In this document: positions 39,008-49,391 of the stretch, one piece after another
How the letters are laid out: each line of letters begins with the position of its first letter
How positions within the stretch are numbered: the stretch's first letter is position 1
Source of the DNA: Marinimicrobium hydrolyticum
Lineage (GTDB): Bacteria; Pseudomonadota; Gammaproteobacteria; Pseudomonadales; Cellvibrionaceae
NCBI RefSeq assembly: GCF_030848505.1
Contig: NZ_JAVDDU010000001.1
Location: 372,001-436,000 of the forward strand
DNA: 64,000 nucleotides
Direction: 5' to 3'
Program-made: the position numbers and the translations under genes
The notes under the pieces: model-generated
Told to the model about the DNA's origin: nothing
Databases searched by the model: none
The model's input: the letters and a program-made list of their open reading frames with translations, nothing else

Positions 39008-40018
39008 ATGGCACTGCAAGACAAGCAATCCAACAGCTACGAAACAGAGCAGGGCGCGGCGCTGCAAGAAATCAATTTTGATGGTGACGTGGACAACGAA
39101 GTCGTGTTGGACGAGCCCGAAGCTCCGGTCGGCCGCCGCCACACACGTGATAGCGAAGGCGCTGGCGAAGAGAAATTTGCCAAAACGCTTGATGCCACCC
39201 AAATGTATCTTAACGAGATCGGATTTTCACCGCTGCTCTCGGCCGAAGAAGAAGTCTATTTTTCCCGCCTGGCCCTGAAAGGGGATGAAGCCGCCCGCAA
39301 GCGTATGATCGAGAGCAATTTGCGCCTGGTGGTGAAGATTTCCCGTCGATACGTGAATCGCGGTTTGGCGCTGCTGGATTTGATCGAAGAGGGCAACCTG
39401 GGCTTGATCCGGGCAGTAGAGAAATTCGATCCAGAACGTGGTTTCCGCTTCTCCACATACGCTACGTGGTGGATTCGTCAAACCATTGAGCGGGCCATCA
39501 TGAACCAGACGCGCACTATCCGCCTGCCGATTCATGTGGTTAAAGAACTGAATATTTACCTGCGTGCCGCCCGTGAACTGACTCAAAAGCTGGATCATGA
39601 GCCCAGCTCAGAGGAAATTGCCCAGTTAGTCCAGAAGCCCGTAGCGGACGTTGAGCGCATGCTCGGGCTGAACGAGCGCGTGACCTCGGTGGATACCCCC
39701 ATTGGTTATTCTTCGGACCGCAGTGTGGTAGACACCATTCCCGAGCTGCAGGATTCCGACCCCGCTCGATTGTTGCAGGATTCCGACCTCAACCGCAGCC
39801 TGGATAGCTGGCTGGATGATTTGAGCGAGAAGCAGCGCGAAGTATTGGCCCGCCGGTTCGGCTTGCGCGGTCACGATGTGTGCACTTTGGAGCAAGTAGG
39901 CCGTGAGATTGGGCTGACGCGCGAAAGGGTGCGGCAGATTCAAGTGGAAGCGCTCAAGCGCCTGCGTGAGATCATGGAAAAACAAGGTTTGAACAGTGAG
40001 GCCCTGTTCAGCGTTTAA
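39008..40018 (+). CDS. rpoS: RNA polymerase sigma factor RpoS
   Basis: The 336-residue stationary-phase and general-stress sigma factor. Region 2 includes [21 protein letters not shown] and the -10 recognition sequence [17 protein letters not shown]; region 3 has [11 protein letters not shown]; region 4 has [19 protein letters not shown] and [18 protein letters not shown]. The acidic N-terminal 55 residues are typical. It follows nlpD by 116 bases and is closed by a strong bidirectional terminator shared with fdxA. Confidence 0.98.
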   Translation: MALQDKQSNSYETEQGAALQEINFDGDVDNEVVLDEPEAPVGRRHTRDSEGAGEEKFAKTLDATQMYLNEIGFSPLLSAEEEVYFSRLALKGDEAARKRMIESNLRLVVKISRRYVNRGLALLDLIEEGNLGLIRAVEKFDPERGFRFSTYATWWIRQTIERAIMNQTRTIRLPIHVVKELNIYLRAARELTQKLDHEPSSEEIAQLVQKPVADVERMLGLNERVTSVDTPIGYSSDRSVVDTIPELQDSDPARLLQDSDLNRSLDSWLDDLSEKQREVLARRFGLRGHDVCTLEQVGREIGLTRERVRQIQVEALKRLREIMEKQGLNSEALFSV

Positions 40019-40047
40019 CGGCTAAAACAGCGTAAACGTTAACCCAT

Positions 40048-40079
40048 AAAAAAACCGCGCTATTAGCGCGGTTTTTTTT
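40048..40079. terminator. Bidirectional terminator between rpoS and fdxA
   Basis: ACCGCGCT pairs with AGCGCGGT around a 3-base loop, with an A run on the left and a T run of eight on the right. It can therefore stop both rpoS (plus) and fdxA (minus), which converge here. Confidence 0.92.
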
Positions 40080-40098
40080 ATGGGCTGATATACCTGCG

Positions 40099-40422
40099 TT
40101 AGCGTTCCAGGTATTGCAGCTTGTTCTCCACACCGTCCCATTCCTCGGCGTCTGCCGGTGCATCCTTCTTCTCGGTAATGTTAGGCCACACCTCGGCCAA
40201 TTCCGCATTCAACTCCAGGAACACCGCCTGGTCTTCAGGTAGCTCGTCCTCGGAGAAGATGGCGTCCGCTGGACACTCGGGCTCGCACAGGGCGCAATCG
40301 ATACACTCGTCCGGGTGAATAACGAGAAAATTGGGGCCTTCGTAGAAACAATCAACGGGGCACACCTCCACACAATCGGTGTGTTTACACTTAATGCAGT
40401 TTTCCCCAACAACAAATGTCAT
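40099..40422 (-). CDS. fdxA: 7Fe-8S ferredoxin
   Basis: A 107-residue small electron carrier. The N-terminal cysteines [17 protein letters not shown] and the second set [12 protein letters not shown] hold one 3Fe-4S and one 4Fe-4S cluster, as in Azotobacter ferredoxin I and Pseudomonas FdxA. The acidic C-terminal extension is also typical. The gene is convergent to rpoS and downstream of mutS on the same strand, the same arrangement as in Pseudomonas. Its electron partner is not indicated. Confidence 0.95.
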   Translation of the reverse strand: MTFVVGENCIKCKHTDCVEVCPVDCFYEGPNFLVIHPDECIDCALCEPECPADAIFSEDELPEDQAVFLELNAELAEVWPNITEKKDAPADAEEWDGVENKLQYLER

Positions 40423-40596
40423 GGCTGGCTCCCACTCGACCTAATTCGTAAGAAGCGCGCATTTTAGCAGCATTCAGATTTTTTGGTAGGGGGTAGGGCC
40501 GCTTGTGGCAGCCCCAGGGCTAGCAGGGGAGGGACTATTAGGGTTGGCCATTTAGGCGACCAACCGCTAACAGGCCGGATCAAGCCCTCGCCTACA

Positions 40597-43233
40597 TCAC
40601 TTGCTTAACAGTTGCTTGAGTTGATACATCCGGTCAAGAGCCTCGCGCGGCGTCAGTTCGTCCGGGTCCAGCGCCGAGAGCGCTTCCAGGGCAGGGTGGG
40701 GTTCGGCGTCGAACAGGCCGGTCTGGATAGGCGTTTCTGGTTTTTGCGACTTTTGGCTGGGCGCAGCTGTTTGTGGTGTGGGGACGCGAACCGATGCCTC
40801 GCTCTCGGGCTGCCCTCGTTGGTGTTCACCCCGCTCCAATAGATCCAATTGCTCGCGTGCACGCTGCAGCACGTCCGTCGGTATGCCGGCCAGTTTGGCC
40901 ACTTGCAGGCCATAGCTTTTGCTGGCTGGCCCCTCCTGCACCTTGTGCAAAAACACAATACTGTCCTGATGTTCGGTGGCATCCAGGTGAACATTCACAA
41001 TACCCGGTAACTGCTCCGGCAGGCTGGTGAGTTCAAAGTAGTGGGTGGCGAAGAGGGTGTAGGCTTTTACCTGCTCGGCCAGGTAACGAGCGCAGGCCCA
41101 CGCCAGAGCCAGGCCGTCAAAGGTGCTGGTGCCGCGGCCAATCTCGTCCATTAGGACCAGACTCCGGGGCGTGGCGTTGTGCAGAATATTGGCGGTTTCC
41201 GTCATTTCCACCATAAACGTGGAACGACCGCCGGCCAAATCATCCGAGGAACCAATGCGAGTGAAAATTCGATCTACCAGGCCGATACGAGCCTGACGGG
41301 CAGGTACAAAGCTACCTACGTGGGCGAGTAGCACGATCAGGGCAGCCTGCCGCATATAGGTGGATTTACCGCCCATATTCGGGCCGGTGACAATGAGCAT
41401 ATGACGCTCAGCGCTGAAATTCAGATCGTTGGGGACGAAAGGAGCATCGGTGACCTGCTCCACTACCGGGTGACGGCCTTCATCGATGGCTATGCCCGGC
41501 TCTTCACTCAGTGCCGGCCGGCAGAAACCGAGGGAGTCCGCGCGCTCGGCCAGTGTGCTCAACACATCCAGTTCGGCCACCGCCGCGGCGGACTCCTGTA
41601 GGGGAATCAGGTCTTCACCCAAACTATCCAGTAGCTCTTCGTACAGGGCCTTTTCCCGGGCCAACGCCCGACTTTTGGCGGACAAGGCTTTGTCCTCGAA
41701 GCCCTTCAGTTCTGGAGTGATAAACCGCTCAGCGTTTTTAAGGGTTTGGCGACGAATGTAGTCGGCCGGCGCATGCTCGGCCTGAGAGCGGCTCAATTCA
41801 ATAAAATAACCGTGCACGCGGTTGTAGCCCACTTTGAGAGTGTTGATACCGGTTCTTTCCCGCTCCCGGGTTTCCAAATCCACCAGATACTGGCCAGCGT
41901 TGGTGCTGATATTGCGCAACTCGTCCAGCTCTTCGTCGTAACCGGCGGCAATCACGCCACCGTCCCGAATCACCACCGGCGGGTTTTCCTCCAAGGCTCT
42001 CTCCAGCAGTGCTACTTGTTTGGGAAATTCGCTGATGGTGTGGGCGAGTTGTTGTAACTTGGGCGCTTCGGCCTGGCGCAGAGCGGCCTGCACTTCTGGG
42101 TAGCAGGCCAGCGAGGCATACAGGCGTGACAGGTCGCGGGGGCGGGCGGAACGCAGGGCCAGCCGGCCCAGTATGCGCTCCAGGTCGCCGACGCGTTTCA
42201 AGATGTTCTGTAGCGGTTCGTAGCCGTAATTGCTCTGTATTTCGGCCACCGCATCCTGGCGGGCCTGAAGTACAGTCCGCTCCCGCAGGGGGCGATTGAG
42301 CCAGCGTCGGAGCAAGCGCCCACCCATAGCGGTGGCGGTGTGATTCAACAAGCTGAAGAGGGTGTTCTCCTCGCCACCGCCCATGTTGGTGTCCAGCTCC
42401 AAATTACGCCGGGTGGCGGGGTCCATCATTACCGCCTGGTCGTGGTTCTCAAAGCTGAGGCAGCGCACATGGGGTAGGGCGGTGCGCTGGGTTTCCCGGG
42501 CGTAGTTCAGCAGACAACCGGCGGCGGCGATGGCCGTGTGTAAATGGTCGCAGCCGAAGCCGGCCAGATCCTGGGTGCCAAACTGCTGCGTTAGCAGGCG
42601 CCGTGCGGTGTCCAGCTCAAATTCCCAGGGTGCGCGCCGGCGCACTCCCCGGCGTTGTTCCTCAAGCTCCGGCGTTGTCAGGTCATCGTTGATCAGCAGT
42701 TCGGCCGGGTCCAATCGTTGGAGTTCACCCAGAACCGCATCAAGCCCCTGGACTTCAAGAACCAGAAAACGCCCGCTGGCCATATCCAATGAGGCGATGC
42801 CGTAGGTGTCGTCGTGTTGATGCACCGCCACCAGCAAATTGTCCCGGCCAGCGTCCATCAGCGCTTCATCACTCAGCGTCCCCGGAGTGACAATGCGCAT
42901 CACCTTGCGCTCCACTGGGCCCTTGCTGGTAGCCGGGTCCCCAATCTGCTCGCAAATGGCCACTGAGACCCCGGCTCGAACCAACTTGGCGAGATAGCCA
43001 TCGGCGGCGTGATAGGGAATGCCCGCCATGGGGATCGGCTCGCCGTTGGATTTACCGCGGGCGGTTAAGGTGACATCCAGCAACTGCGCGGCACGCTTGG
43101 CATCCTCGTAGAACAGCTCGTAAAAATCACCCATGCGGTAGAACACCAGTTCGTGCGGGTGCTGGGCCTTAATGCGTAAATACTGCTGCATCATGGGCGT
43201 ATGGGCGTTGGGTGATTCCGCATTTTTCAACAT
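40597..43233 (-). CDS. mutS: DNA mismatch repair protein MutS
   Basis: An 878-residue protein that recognises mispairs and starts methyl-directed repair with MutL. The mismatch-binding Phe-x-Glu is in [16 protein letters not shown]. The ATPase domain has Walker [14 protein letters not shown], Walker [17 protein letters not shown] and the signature between. The C-terminal tail includes a Ser/Pro/Gln-rich linker and a tetramerisation segment ([12 protein letters not shown]). The start [16 protein letters not shown] is an ATG, giving a slightly longer N-terminus than Escherichia coli MutS. Divergent to pncC. Confidence 0.98.
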   Translation of the reverse strand: MLKNAESPNAHTPMMQQYLRIKAQHPHELVFYRMGDFYELFYEDAKRAAQLLDVTLTARGKSNGEPIPMAGIPYHAADGYLAKLVRAGVSVAICEQIGDPATSKGPVERKVMRIVTPGTLSDEALMDAGRDNLLVAVHQHDDTYGIASLDMASGRFLVLEVQGLDAVLGELQRLDPAELLINDDLTTPELEEQRRGVRRRAPWEFELDTARRLLTQQFGTQDLAGFGCDHLHTAIAAAGCLLNYARETQRTALPHVRCLSFENHDQAVMMDPATRRNLELDTNMGGGEENTLFSLLNHTATAMGGRLLRRWLNRPLRERTVLQARQDAVAEIQSNYGYEPLQNILKRVGDLERILGRLALRSARPRDLSRLYASLACYPEVQAALRQAEAPKLQQLAHTISEFPKQVALLERALEENPPVVIRDGGVIAAGYDEELDELRNISTNAGQYLVDLETRERERTGINTLKVGYNRVHGYFIELSRSQAEHAPADYIRRQTLKNAERFITPELKGFEDKALSAKSRALAREKALYEELLDSLGEDLIPLQESAAAVAELDVLSTLAERADSLGFCRPALSEEPGIAIDEGRHPVVEQVTDAPFVPNDLNFSAERHMLIVTGPNMGGKSTYMRQAALIVLLAHVGSFVPARQARIGLVDRIFTRIGSSDDLAGGRSTFMVEMTETANILHNATPRSLVLMDEIGRGTSTFDGLALAWACARYLAEQVKAYTLFATHYFELTSLPEQLPGIVNVHLDATEHQDSIVFLHKVQEGPASKSYGLQVAKLAGIPTDVLQRAREQLDLLERGEHQRGQPESEASVRVPTPQTAAPSQKSQKPETPIQTGLFDAEPHPALEALSALDPDELTPREALDRMYQLKQLLSK

Positions 43234-43364
43234 AAGGGGTTCTTGATGCCTGTTTCGGGGTGGGCAGATTTCCGCGCTATTCTACGGCAATCGGGTGGGG
43301 CTCAAAAGCCTTGCACTCGGGCCGCTGCTGGAATACCTTGGCCAGATTAAGAGGTCGGGATGCC

Positions 43365-43883
43365 ATGACTGATTTCCCCCATGATATGACTGTCTTTCAG
43401 CTTGCCACTGAACTTGGTGGAGCTCTGCACCGACGCGGTTGGCGTTTGAGCACTGCCGAGTCCTGCACTGGTGGTGGCATTGCCGCTGCGGTTACGGATA
43501 TCGCAGGCAGTTCTGCCTGGTTTGACTACGGTTTGGTTACCTACGCCAACAATGCAAAGCGCCAGTTGCTGGGGGTTGACCCCGACGTGCTTGAGGCCGA
43601 AGGTGCTGTTAGCGAAGCGGTGGCTTTACAGATGGTCGATGGGGCTCTGCGCGTCTCGGGCGCGGATCTGGCTGTTGCCGTGACCGGCATTGCCGGCCCC
43701 GGGGGTGGAACAGCGGAGAAGCCCGTGGGCACTGTGTGGCTGGGTTGGGGTCTGGCTACGGGCTGGCGGCGTACCCATTGTTACCATTTTGCCGGGGACC
43801 GGGCGGAAGTGCGCCGGCAGTCGATTGTCGCGGCCTTACGCGAGCTCTTGGTGGTCTGTAAAAATCCCGAAAACCCTGTATAA
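43365..43883 (+). CDS. pncC: Nicotinamide-nucleotide amidase (CinA C-terminal type)
   Basis: A 172-residue enzyme that deamidates nicotinamide mononucleotide in pyridine nucleotide recycling. The CinA C-terminal domain shows LSTAESCTGGGIAAAVTDIAGSS, where Ser and Thr are catalytic, YGLVTYANNAK and VTGIAGPGGGTAEKPVGTVW. The N-terminal MoCF domain of full-length CinA is absent, as normal for PncC. The frame is open from 43260; the ATG at 43365 (MTDFPHDMT) is chosen on length and a GAGG upstream. It precedes recA, as in many gammaproteobacteria. Confidence 0.95.
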   Translation: MTDFPHDMTVFQLATELGGALHRRGWRLSTAESCTGGGIAAAVTDIAGSSAWFDYGLVTYANNAKRQLLGVDPDVLEAEGAVSEAVALQMVDGALRVSGADLAVAVTGIAGPGGGTAEKPVGTVWLGWGLATGWRRTHCYHFAGDRAEVRRQSIVAALRELLVVCKNPENPV

Positions 43884-43893
43884 ACAACTATAC

Positions 43894-43909
43894 CTGTTTG
43901 CGTATACAG
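43894..43909. promoter_or_regulatory. LexA (SOS) operator of recA
   Basis: CTG-TTTGCGTATA-CAG: the two half-sites with the standard 10-base spacing, 147 bases before the recA start. It overlaps the -35 region of the putative recA promoter, so LexA binding should block transcription until DNA damage. Confidence 0.88.
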
Positions 43910-43925
43910 GTTTTTGGTGTATGCT
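43898..43925 (+). promoter_or_regulatory. Putative recA promoter
   Basis: TTGCGT (-35) and TATGCT (-10) lie 16 bases apart, and the -35 is inside the LexA operator. Position relative to recA leaves a leader of about 120 bases. Confidence 0.6.
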
Positions 43926-44055
43926 CTCATCATCGGTCGGCGAGTCGGCCGCGCAATAGCTGGCGGAACTAACAACAAGCCGGGCATTGTCTAGGGAGCC
44001 GCTGGACTCGTTCAGAGCTCTCTAAGTTCACTAACTTGATAGATTGAGGTGTCGG

Positions 44056-45096
44056 ATGGATGCGAATAAAGAAAAGGCGCTGGCTGCGGCGCTGGGACAG
44101 ATAGAACGCCAGTTTGGTAAAGGTACCGTCATGCGTATGGGGGACCGGGAGCGAGTGGCCATACCCGCCATTTCCACCGGTTCAATCGGTCTTGACGCCG
44201 CCCTCGGCATTGGTGGCCTGCCCAAGGGACGTGTGGTGGAAATCTATGGTCCGGAATCCTCCGGTAAAACCACCTTAACGCTGCAAGTGATTGCCGAAGC
44301 CCAGCGCCAGGGTGGCAACTGTGCCTTTATTGACGCTGAGCACGCGCTGGATCCCATTTACGCCGAAAAGCTGGGCGTCAACGTGGACGATCTAATCATT
44401 TCCCAGCCCGATACCGGTGAGCAGGCGCTGGAAGTGAGCGATATGCTGGTGCGCTCCGGAGCGGTTGATGTGCTGGTTGTTGACTCGGTAGCCGCTTTGA
44501 CTCCGCGCGCGGAAATTGAAGGCGAGATGGGTGACCATCACGTGGGTCTGCAAGCCCGACTCATGTCTCAGGCCCTGCGCAAGATCACCGGGAACATCAA
44601 AAACGCCAACTGCCTGGTGATTTTTATTAACCAGATTCGTATGAAAATTGGGGTTATGTTCGGCAACCCTGAAACCACTACTGGCGGCAACGCGCTCAAA
44701 TTTTACTCCTCGGTGCGGCTGGATATTCGGCGTATCGGCGCAGTAAAAGAGGGTGAGGAAATCATTGGTTCCGAAACCCGGGTTAAAGTGGTCAAAAACA
44801 AAGTTGCGCCGCCATTCAAGCAGACCGAATTTCAGATTTTGTACGGCACGGGCATTAATCGCCTGGGTGAAATCATCGACTATGGGGTCAAGTTTGGTCT
44901 GATCGATAAGGCCGGAGCCTGGTACAGCTACCAGGGTGACAAGATTGGCCAGGGTAAAAACAACGTCAGCAAGTATTTGCAGGAAAACCCCAAAATAGCT
45001 CAAGAGTTGGAGAAGCGTGTGCGGGAAGAGTTGTTACCGCCAGCTCCGACCAAGGGCGATGCTCCTGTGTCTGAGCCGACTGCGGAAAACTCTTGA
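44056..45096 (+). CDS. recA: Recombinase RecA
   Basis: A 346-residue recombinase for homologous recombination, and co-protease for LexA cleavage in the SOS response. Walker A is [13 protein letters not shown]; other blocks are [20 protein letters not shown]-type [18 protein letters not shown], and loop L2 region [18 protein letters not shown]. The start [13 protein letters not shown] has GAGG six bases upstream; an upstream in-frame start at 44044 is less likely. A LexA box lies upstream. Unlike in most relatives, recX does not follow directly. Confidence 0.98.
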   Translation: MDANKEKALAAALGQIERQFGKGTVMRMGDRERVAIPAISTGSIGLDAALGIGGLPKGRVVEIYGPESSGKTTLTLQVIAEAQRQGGNCAFIDAEHALDPIYAEKLGVNVDDLIISQPDTGEQALEVSDMLVRSGAVDVLVVDSVAALTPRAEIEGEMGDHHVGLQARLMSQALRKITGNIKNANCLVIFINQIRMKIGVMFGNPETTTGGNALKFYSSVRLDIRRIGAVKEGEEIIGSETRVKVVKNKVAPPFKQTEFQILYGTGINRLGEIIDYGVKFGLIDKAGAWYSYQGDKIGQGKNNVSKYLQENPKIAQELEKRVREELLPPAPTKGDAPVSEPTAENS

Positions 45097-45214
45097 CGTT
45101 TTCCCTGTAGGTGAAAGAGTATGGCGACTTGAACTTGTGTTTGGGCAAAAAGTCTTAGCTCTATAAGTCGGTCGCCTAACTGTTTGGCGGATTGGGCATT
45201 TTTGAGGGGTGTTT

Positions 45215-45778
45215 ATGGTCCGGTTAAAACTAGGTTTGGTGTGGGGTCTGCTGCTTCTTTTGACGGCGTGTGCTACCCGCCCCTCGGTAATGACTGACTA
45301 TGACACGGCCTACGATTACGCGAATCTGAGAACGTTTTATGTCGCCGAGTCGAGGCAAGTCGCTGAGCAGAATCTGCTCATTTCTCCCTTTACCATTCAA
45401 CACCTGCAAAGGGTCATTGTTGACCAGTTGGGTCAGCGCTATGAACCGGTTCGAAATCGCGAGCTGGCTGACTTCCGAGTCCGTTACCATATCGTCATGG
45501 AAGAGCGGTTGGATATGCGCAGTTTTGATCAGCGCTACGGCTTTGGCTACTACGGCTTTGGCCCCTTTCATCGCTTACACTATGGGCCTCCTCCTACCCC
45601 CAGAGTTTACAATCAGGGCAGTTTGATTGTAGATATCGTCGATGGCAGAACCGGGCAGCCCATTTGGCGTGGAGTGGCGGAAGAGCGCATACATGATAGA
45701 GCCGACCCCAGTCGCCAACGGGAGATCTTGTCGGCAGCAATGGTCGATATCCTGAGTCAATTCCCGCCCGTACGTTAA
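45215..45778 (+). CDS. DUF4136 family lipoprotein
   Basis: A 187-residue lipoprotein: basic N-terminus, hydrophobic stretch and lipobox LLLTAC with Cys19. The mature part matches DUF4136-type proteins: an early YDYANLRTFYV element, an aromatic Gly/Tyr/Phe-rich patch (RYGFGYYGFGPFHRLHYG, residues about 112-130), then GSLIVDIVDGRTGQPIWRG. No function is known for the family. The start ATG follows GAGGGG by five bases. It sits between recA and recX on the same strand, with 118 and 18 base gaps, so it may be co-expressed with recX and possibly SOS-induced (inference). Confidence 0.82.
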   Translation: MVRLKLGLVWGLLLLLTACATRPSVMTDYDTAYDYANLRTFYVAESRQVAEQNLLISPFTIQHLQRVIVDQLGQRYEPVRNRELADFRVRYHIVMEERLDMRSFDQRYGFGYYGFGPFHRLHYGPPPTPRVYNQGSLIVDIVDGRTGQPIWRGVAEERIHDRADPSRQREILSAAMVDILSQFPPVR

Positions 45779-45796
45779 GTTCAGGCGGGCCTCCTT

Positions 45797-46261
45797 ATGT
45801 CTAGTTTCCCCACTGACAGCCCAGAGGTCAGCGCTGCAAGCCTGCGTTTTTCAGCCATGAACTGTTTGGCCAGGCGCGAGCACAGTGCTGAAGAATTGCG
45901 CCAAAAATTGCGGCGACGCTGCGATGATGAAAATCTGATCGAGCAGGTGGTGGCCCAGTTGCGCAAGGATAAGCTGCAATGCGACGAGCGCTACGCAGAG
46001 GCGTTTATGACGATGCGTATCCGCCAGGGCAAGGGTCCGGTGCGCATCGCGCAGGAGTTGCGGCAAAAAGGCGTATCAGAAGAGTTGCTGTCCGCATTGC
46101 TTGATCCAAGCGATTCCCTTTGGTGGGATCTGGCGCGCGAGGTTCGGGAGCGGCGTTTTGGTGGTGAGCGTCCAGAGTCCCCCAAAGACAAGGCAAAGCA
46201 AATGCGTTTTCTTCAGTATCGGGGGTTTACCAGTGATCAAATTCGAACGCTGTTCCCTTAG
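45797..46261 (+). CDS. recX: Regulatory protein RecX
   Basis: A 154-residue inhibitor of RecA filament growth and of the RecA ATPase and co-protease. Three tandem helical repeats are seen: NCLARREHSAEELRQKLRRR, VAQLRKDKLQCDERYAEAF and IRQGKGPVRIAQELRQKGV. A last block ends FLQYRGFTSDQIRTLF. It follows the lipoprotein gene by 18 bases rather than recA itself. Confidence 0.93.
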   Translation: MSSFPTDSPEVSAASLRFSAMNCLARREHSAEELRQKLRRRCDDENLIEQVVAQLRKDKLQCDERYAEAFMTMRIRQGKGPVRIAQELRQKGVSEELLSALLDPSDSLWWDLAREVRERRFGGERPESPKDKAKQMRFLQYRGFTSDQIRTLFP

Positions 46262-46326
46262 TGGAATGGCTTGAACCTGCTAAGTTTACGCCTCGATCCC
46301 GCTCCCCAAGCAAGTCCTAGAGAAAA

Positions 46327-46374
46327 ACCACACGCCGACCGCTGGAGTGAGCGATCGAGCGCGTGGTTGTCAGG
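46327..46374 (-). terminator. Terminator of proS
   Basis: Read on the minus strand, ACCACGCG and CGATCGCT pair with AGCGGTCG and CGTGTGGT (two wobbles) around a short loop, followed by TTTTTC. It lies just after the proS stop. Confidence 0.65.
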
Positions 46375-46381
46375 GAAACGG

Positions 46382-48112
46382 TCAGTGGCTAGTCAGACGC
46401 TCTAGCAGAAACGAGACTATGTCATTTAGCGGTATGTCTTGTTTTTCGCCTGCGCGGCGGCTTTGGTATTCCACGGCGCCGGCTTCCAGACCTCGGTCTC
46501 CTATGACCACTCGATGGGGTATGCCCATCAGTTCGGTATTGGCTAGCATCACGCCCAGACGGGCTTTTTCCTCATCCATGAACAACACATCAATTCCAGC
46601 AGCCGTCAGTTCCTGGTACAAACGCTCGCATTGGTCTGCCACCGCGGGGGACTTGTGGGCGTTGATGGGGACCAAGGCGAGTTGGAAAGGAGCAATGGCG
46701 TCTGGCCAGATGATGCCACGGTCATCGTGATTCTGTTCGATGGCCGCGGCGACAACGCGGGTTACGCCGATGCCGTAACACCCCATAACCATGGGTTGTT
46801 CCTTGCCGTTTTCGTCCAGCACCCGGGCGTTCAGAGCTTCGCTGTACTTTGTTCCCAATTGGAAAATATGCCCGACTTCGATGCCTCGTTTGATCTCCAG
46901 GGTTCCCTGGCCGTCTGGGCTTGGATCGCCGGCTACCACGTCGCGGATGTCGACCACGGCGGTTGGGTGGGCGTCCCGCTCCCAGTTAGTCCCGATGTAA
47001 TGATGATCATCGCGGTTGGCGCCACAAACGAAGTCCGCCAAGTGAGCCGCAGCGTGGTCAACCAGAACAGGAATTGTTAAACCCACTGGACCGAGTGAGC
47101 CGACGTTCGCACCCAGTTCACTCTGAATGCGTTCCTCTGAAGCGAAGCTAAGCGGTGCCGCGACCGCAGGCAATTTCTCGGCTTTGATTTCATTGAGCTG
47201 GTGATCGCCGCGCAATACCAGAGCGACCAAGGGCTGGGTTTGTCCTTCCTCGGCTTGGCCTAAAACGATCAATGTTTTGACCGTCTGCTCCGGGTCGACT
47301 TTAAGAAATTCCGCCACCTGAGTGATGGAATTTTGCCCTGGTGTCGGTACAGATTTCAGCTCAGCACTCGGCGCCGGACGCTGGCCAAAAGGGGCTATGG
47401 CTTCAGCTTTTTCAATATTGGCGGCGTAGTTTCCACTGTCGCTAAAGGCAATGGCATCTTCCCCGCTGGCGGCCAACACGTGAAATTCGTGGGAAAAGGC
47501 ACCACCGATGGAGCCGGTGTCCGCCAGTACGGGCCGGTAGTCCAGCCCAATGCGGTCAAAGATCGAGCAGTAGGTCTGATGCATTAGCTGATAAGTTTCC
47601 TGCAAAGACTCTTGATTCAAATGGAAGGAGTAGGCGTCCTTCATAATGAATTCTCGAGAACGCATAACGCCGAAACGGGGGCGGATTTCGTCCCGGAACT
47701 TGGTTTGAATCTGGTAAAAGTTGGCAGGCAGCTGCTTGTAGCTGGTGATCTCCCCGCGTATCAACGCGGTGATGACCTCTTCGTGAGTCGGGCCCAGGCA
47801 AAAGGCTCGGTCGTGCCGGTCGCTGATGCGCAACAGTTCCGGACCATACTCGTGCCAACGTCCAGATTCTTCCCACAACTCCGCTGGTTGCACCACCGGC
47901 ATCAACACTTCTTGGGCGCCTGAACGATCCATTTCCTCGCGAATAATGCGCTCTACTTTACGCAACACCCGTAAGCCCAGTGGCATCCAGGTGTACAGAC
48001 CCGAGGCAAGCTTGCGGATCATGCCGGCGCGCAGCATCAGTTGGTGACTGATTACCTCGGCATCGGCGGGAGTTTCTTTCAAAGTGGCGAGTAAAAAACG
48101 GCTGGAACGCAT
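46382..48112 (-). CDS. proS: Prolyl-tRNA synthetase (bacterial type)
   Basis: A 576-residue class II aminoacyl-tRNA synthetase. Motif 1 and 2 regions show [15 protein letters not shown] and [19 protein letters not shown]; motif 3 is [17 protein letters not shown]. The large editing (INS) domain that removes Ala-tRNA-Pro lies between motifs 2 and 3 (about residues 225-405), typical of the bacterial form. The C-terminal anticodon-binding domain includes [20 protein letters not shown]. The start [20 protein letters not shown] is an ATG. Divergent to the HIT gene. Confidence 0.97.
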   Translation of the reverse strand: MRSSRFLLATLKETPADAEVISHQLMLRAGMIRKLASGLYTWMPLGLRVLRKVERIIREEMDRSGAQEVLMPVVQPAELWEESGRWHEYGPELLRISDRHDRAFCLGPTHEEVITALIRGEITSYKQLPANFYQIQTKFRDEIRPRFGVMRSREFIMKDAYSFHLNQESLQETYQLMHQTYCSIFDRIGLDYRPVLADTGSIGGAFSHEFHVLAASGEDAIAFSDSGNYAANIEKAEAIAPFGQRPAPSAELKSVPTPGQNSITQVAEFLKVDPEQTVKTLIVLGQAEEGQTQPLVALVLRGDHQLNEIKAEKLPAVAAPLSFASEERIQSELGANVGSLGPVGLTIPVLVDHAAAHLADFVCGANRDDHHYIGTNWERDAHPTAVVDIRDVVAGDPSPDGQGTLEIKRGIEVGHIFQLGTKYSEALNARVLDENGKEQPMVMGCYGIGVTRVVAAAIEQNHDDRGIIWPDAIAPFQLALVPINAHKSPAVADQCERLYQELTAAGIDVLFMDEEKARLGVMLANTELMGIPHRVVIGDRGLEAGAVEYQSRRAGEKQDIPLNDIVSFLLERLTSH

Positions 48113-48250
48113 AGTTGGGCTTCTTAGTGGCTATAATGAAAGTTAAAGTATGGAGCTATTCTACGGCGGTTCACCGTCGGGGTACAGCCACACCCAGCGC
48201 CTCGACGGCTAAGCTGCAATTATCGACGGGACTGTTAATAGGAGCCAGAC

Positions 48251-48676
48251 ATGTTTCAGCTGCACCCACAACTTGCGGAAGATACTCTGCCCGTAGGTCG
48301 CTTTCCGCTCTCTTTGTTGCTGATCAGTAAGGACGCCAATTATCCGTGGTGTATTCTGGTGCCGCAGCGAGAGGATGTCTTTGAGATCCACCACTTGTCC
48401 GGCGAGGATCAACTCCAGTTGATTCGGGAGTCGAGTCGATTGGCGGAAACCATGACCAGTATTTTTGATGCGCATAAAATGAACGTGGCAGCACTGGGCA
48501 ATCAGGTGCGGCAATTGCACCTACACCATGTGGCCAGGTTTCAGGAGGATCCCGCATGGCCCAAACCCATTTGGGGGGTGGTTGAAGCCAAAAGCTACGA
48601 CCCTAAGCTGCTGGAGGAGCGTCTGGAGTTGTTGCGAAACGCCCTGGTTGGTGAGGATTTTGAAGTACTGAAGTGA
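48251..48676 (+). CDS. HIT family protein
   Basis: A 141-residue protein of the histidine-triad superfamily. The active-site region is QLHLHHVARF, a variant of the His-x-His-x-His-x-x motif seen in a gammaproteobacterial subfamily together with a following PAWPKPIWG. ISKDANYPWCILVPQRE is the N-terminal strand pair typical of HIT proteins. Members hydrolyse or transfer nucleotides, but the substrate here is not known. The ATG follows a GGAG site. Followed by a bidirectional terminator. Confidence 0.88.
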   Translation: MFQLHPQLAEDTLPVGRFPLSLLLISKDANYPWCILVPQREDVFEIHHLSGEDQLQLIRESSRLAETMTSIFDAHKMNVAALGNQVRQLHLHHVARFQEDPAWPKPIWGVVEAKSYDPKLLEERLELLRNALVGEDFEVLK

Positions 48677-48680
48677 ATAC

Positions 48681-48709
48681 AAAAAAACCCCCAAATTTGG
48701 GGGTTTTTT
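48681..48709. terminator. Bidirectional terminator between HIT and HU-like genes
   Basis: ACCCCCAAA pairs with TTTGGGGGT directly, flanked by an A run on the left and TTTTTT on the right. It lies between convergent genes and can serve both. Confidence 0.9.
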
Positions 48710-48723
48710 GTAGGGGATCCGGC

Positions 48724-49128
48724 TTAAACTGCCATTTCCTTAAGCTTTTTCAGGGGCCGTACTTTAACGGCGGTGCTGGCAGGCTTGGCTTTAAAAACGG
48801 TTTCCTCGCCAGTGAAGGGGTTGATGCCTTTGCGCGCTTTGGTGGCGGGCTTTTTCACTGTGGTGATCTTCAGCAAGCCGGGCAGAACGAACTCGCCACA
48901 GGCACGCTTCTTCACATGGCCCTCAATGATCAGGGTTAACTCGTCCAATACCGCTTGAACCTGCTTTTTGCTCAATTCGGTGTTTTCAGAGATCTGATTC
49001 AAGATCTGGGTTTTGTTGTAACGCTCACTGACAGCTTTGACTTTGCGGTTGGAGGTTGCCGCAGCGGCGGTTTTCTTGGCGGGGGCTTTCTTCGGTGCTT
49101 TTTTGGCAGTGGTCTTACGAGCAGCCAT
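48724..49128 (-). CDS. HU/IHF-like DNA-binding protein with lysine-rich N-terminus
   Basis: A 134-residue nucleoid protein. The first 35 residues are a Lys/Ala/Pro-rich tail (KKAPKKAPAKKTAAAA) like that of histone H1-type proteins. The rest is an HU-fold: helices around YNKTQILNQISENTELSKKQ, then FVLPGLLKITTVKKPA and RKGINPFTGEE, the DNA-gripping beta-arm. Such proteins are known in Pseudomonas-like bacteria; the tail should increase nonspecific DNA binding. The ATG at 49128 follows AAGGA by seven bases; the open frame to 49179 lacks such a site. A good sigma-70 promoter lies upstream. Confidence 0.9.
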   Translation of the reverse strand: MAARKTTAKKAPKKAPAKKTAAAATSNRKVKAVSERYNKTQILNQISENTELSKKQVQAVLDELTLIIEGHVKKRACGEFVLPGLLKITTVKKPATKARKGINPFTGEETVFKAKPASTAVKVRPLKKLKEMAV

Positions 49129-49227
49129 GGTGAGTTCCTTTTTTAATCCAGTGAATGTGTACAGCCATCGGGCCACCAAACCCCTTTATTTATAGGGTTT
49201 TCGGCTTCAAGCTCGTGGCGCGCACTA

Positions 49228-49256
49228 TATATAAAGGATAAAGCGCACCTAAGCAA
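49228..49256 (-). promoter_or_regulatory. Putative sigma-70 promoter of the HU-like gene
   Basis: On the minus strand TTGCTT and TATATA lie 17 bases apart, giving a leader of about 95 bases before the HU-like ATG. The surroundings are AT-rich. Confidence 0.65.
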
Positions 49257-49324
49257 CAAAAAAGTGCTTTAAAAAGCTATTTTGGGGGCTTTTTCTTAGC
49301 GATGCTCGTCGTTAGCCTGGGCAA

Positions 49325-49338
49325 TTGATTTTGATCAA
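49325..49338. promoter_or_regulatory. Perfect FNR/Anr-type palindrome
   Basis: TTGAT-N4-ATCAA matches the FNR/Anr consensus in both halves. It lies about 110 bases upstream of the expected start of HU-like transcription, too far for a standard class II position, and beyond the 3' end of the next minus-strand gene. Role unclear; chance occurrence is possible. Confidence 0.45.
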
Positions 49339-49391
49339 TTAATGTAGGGCCGTCGGCGGCACAGGCCGAAGCGAGTTAGGGAGAGGAACTT

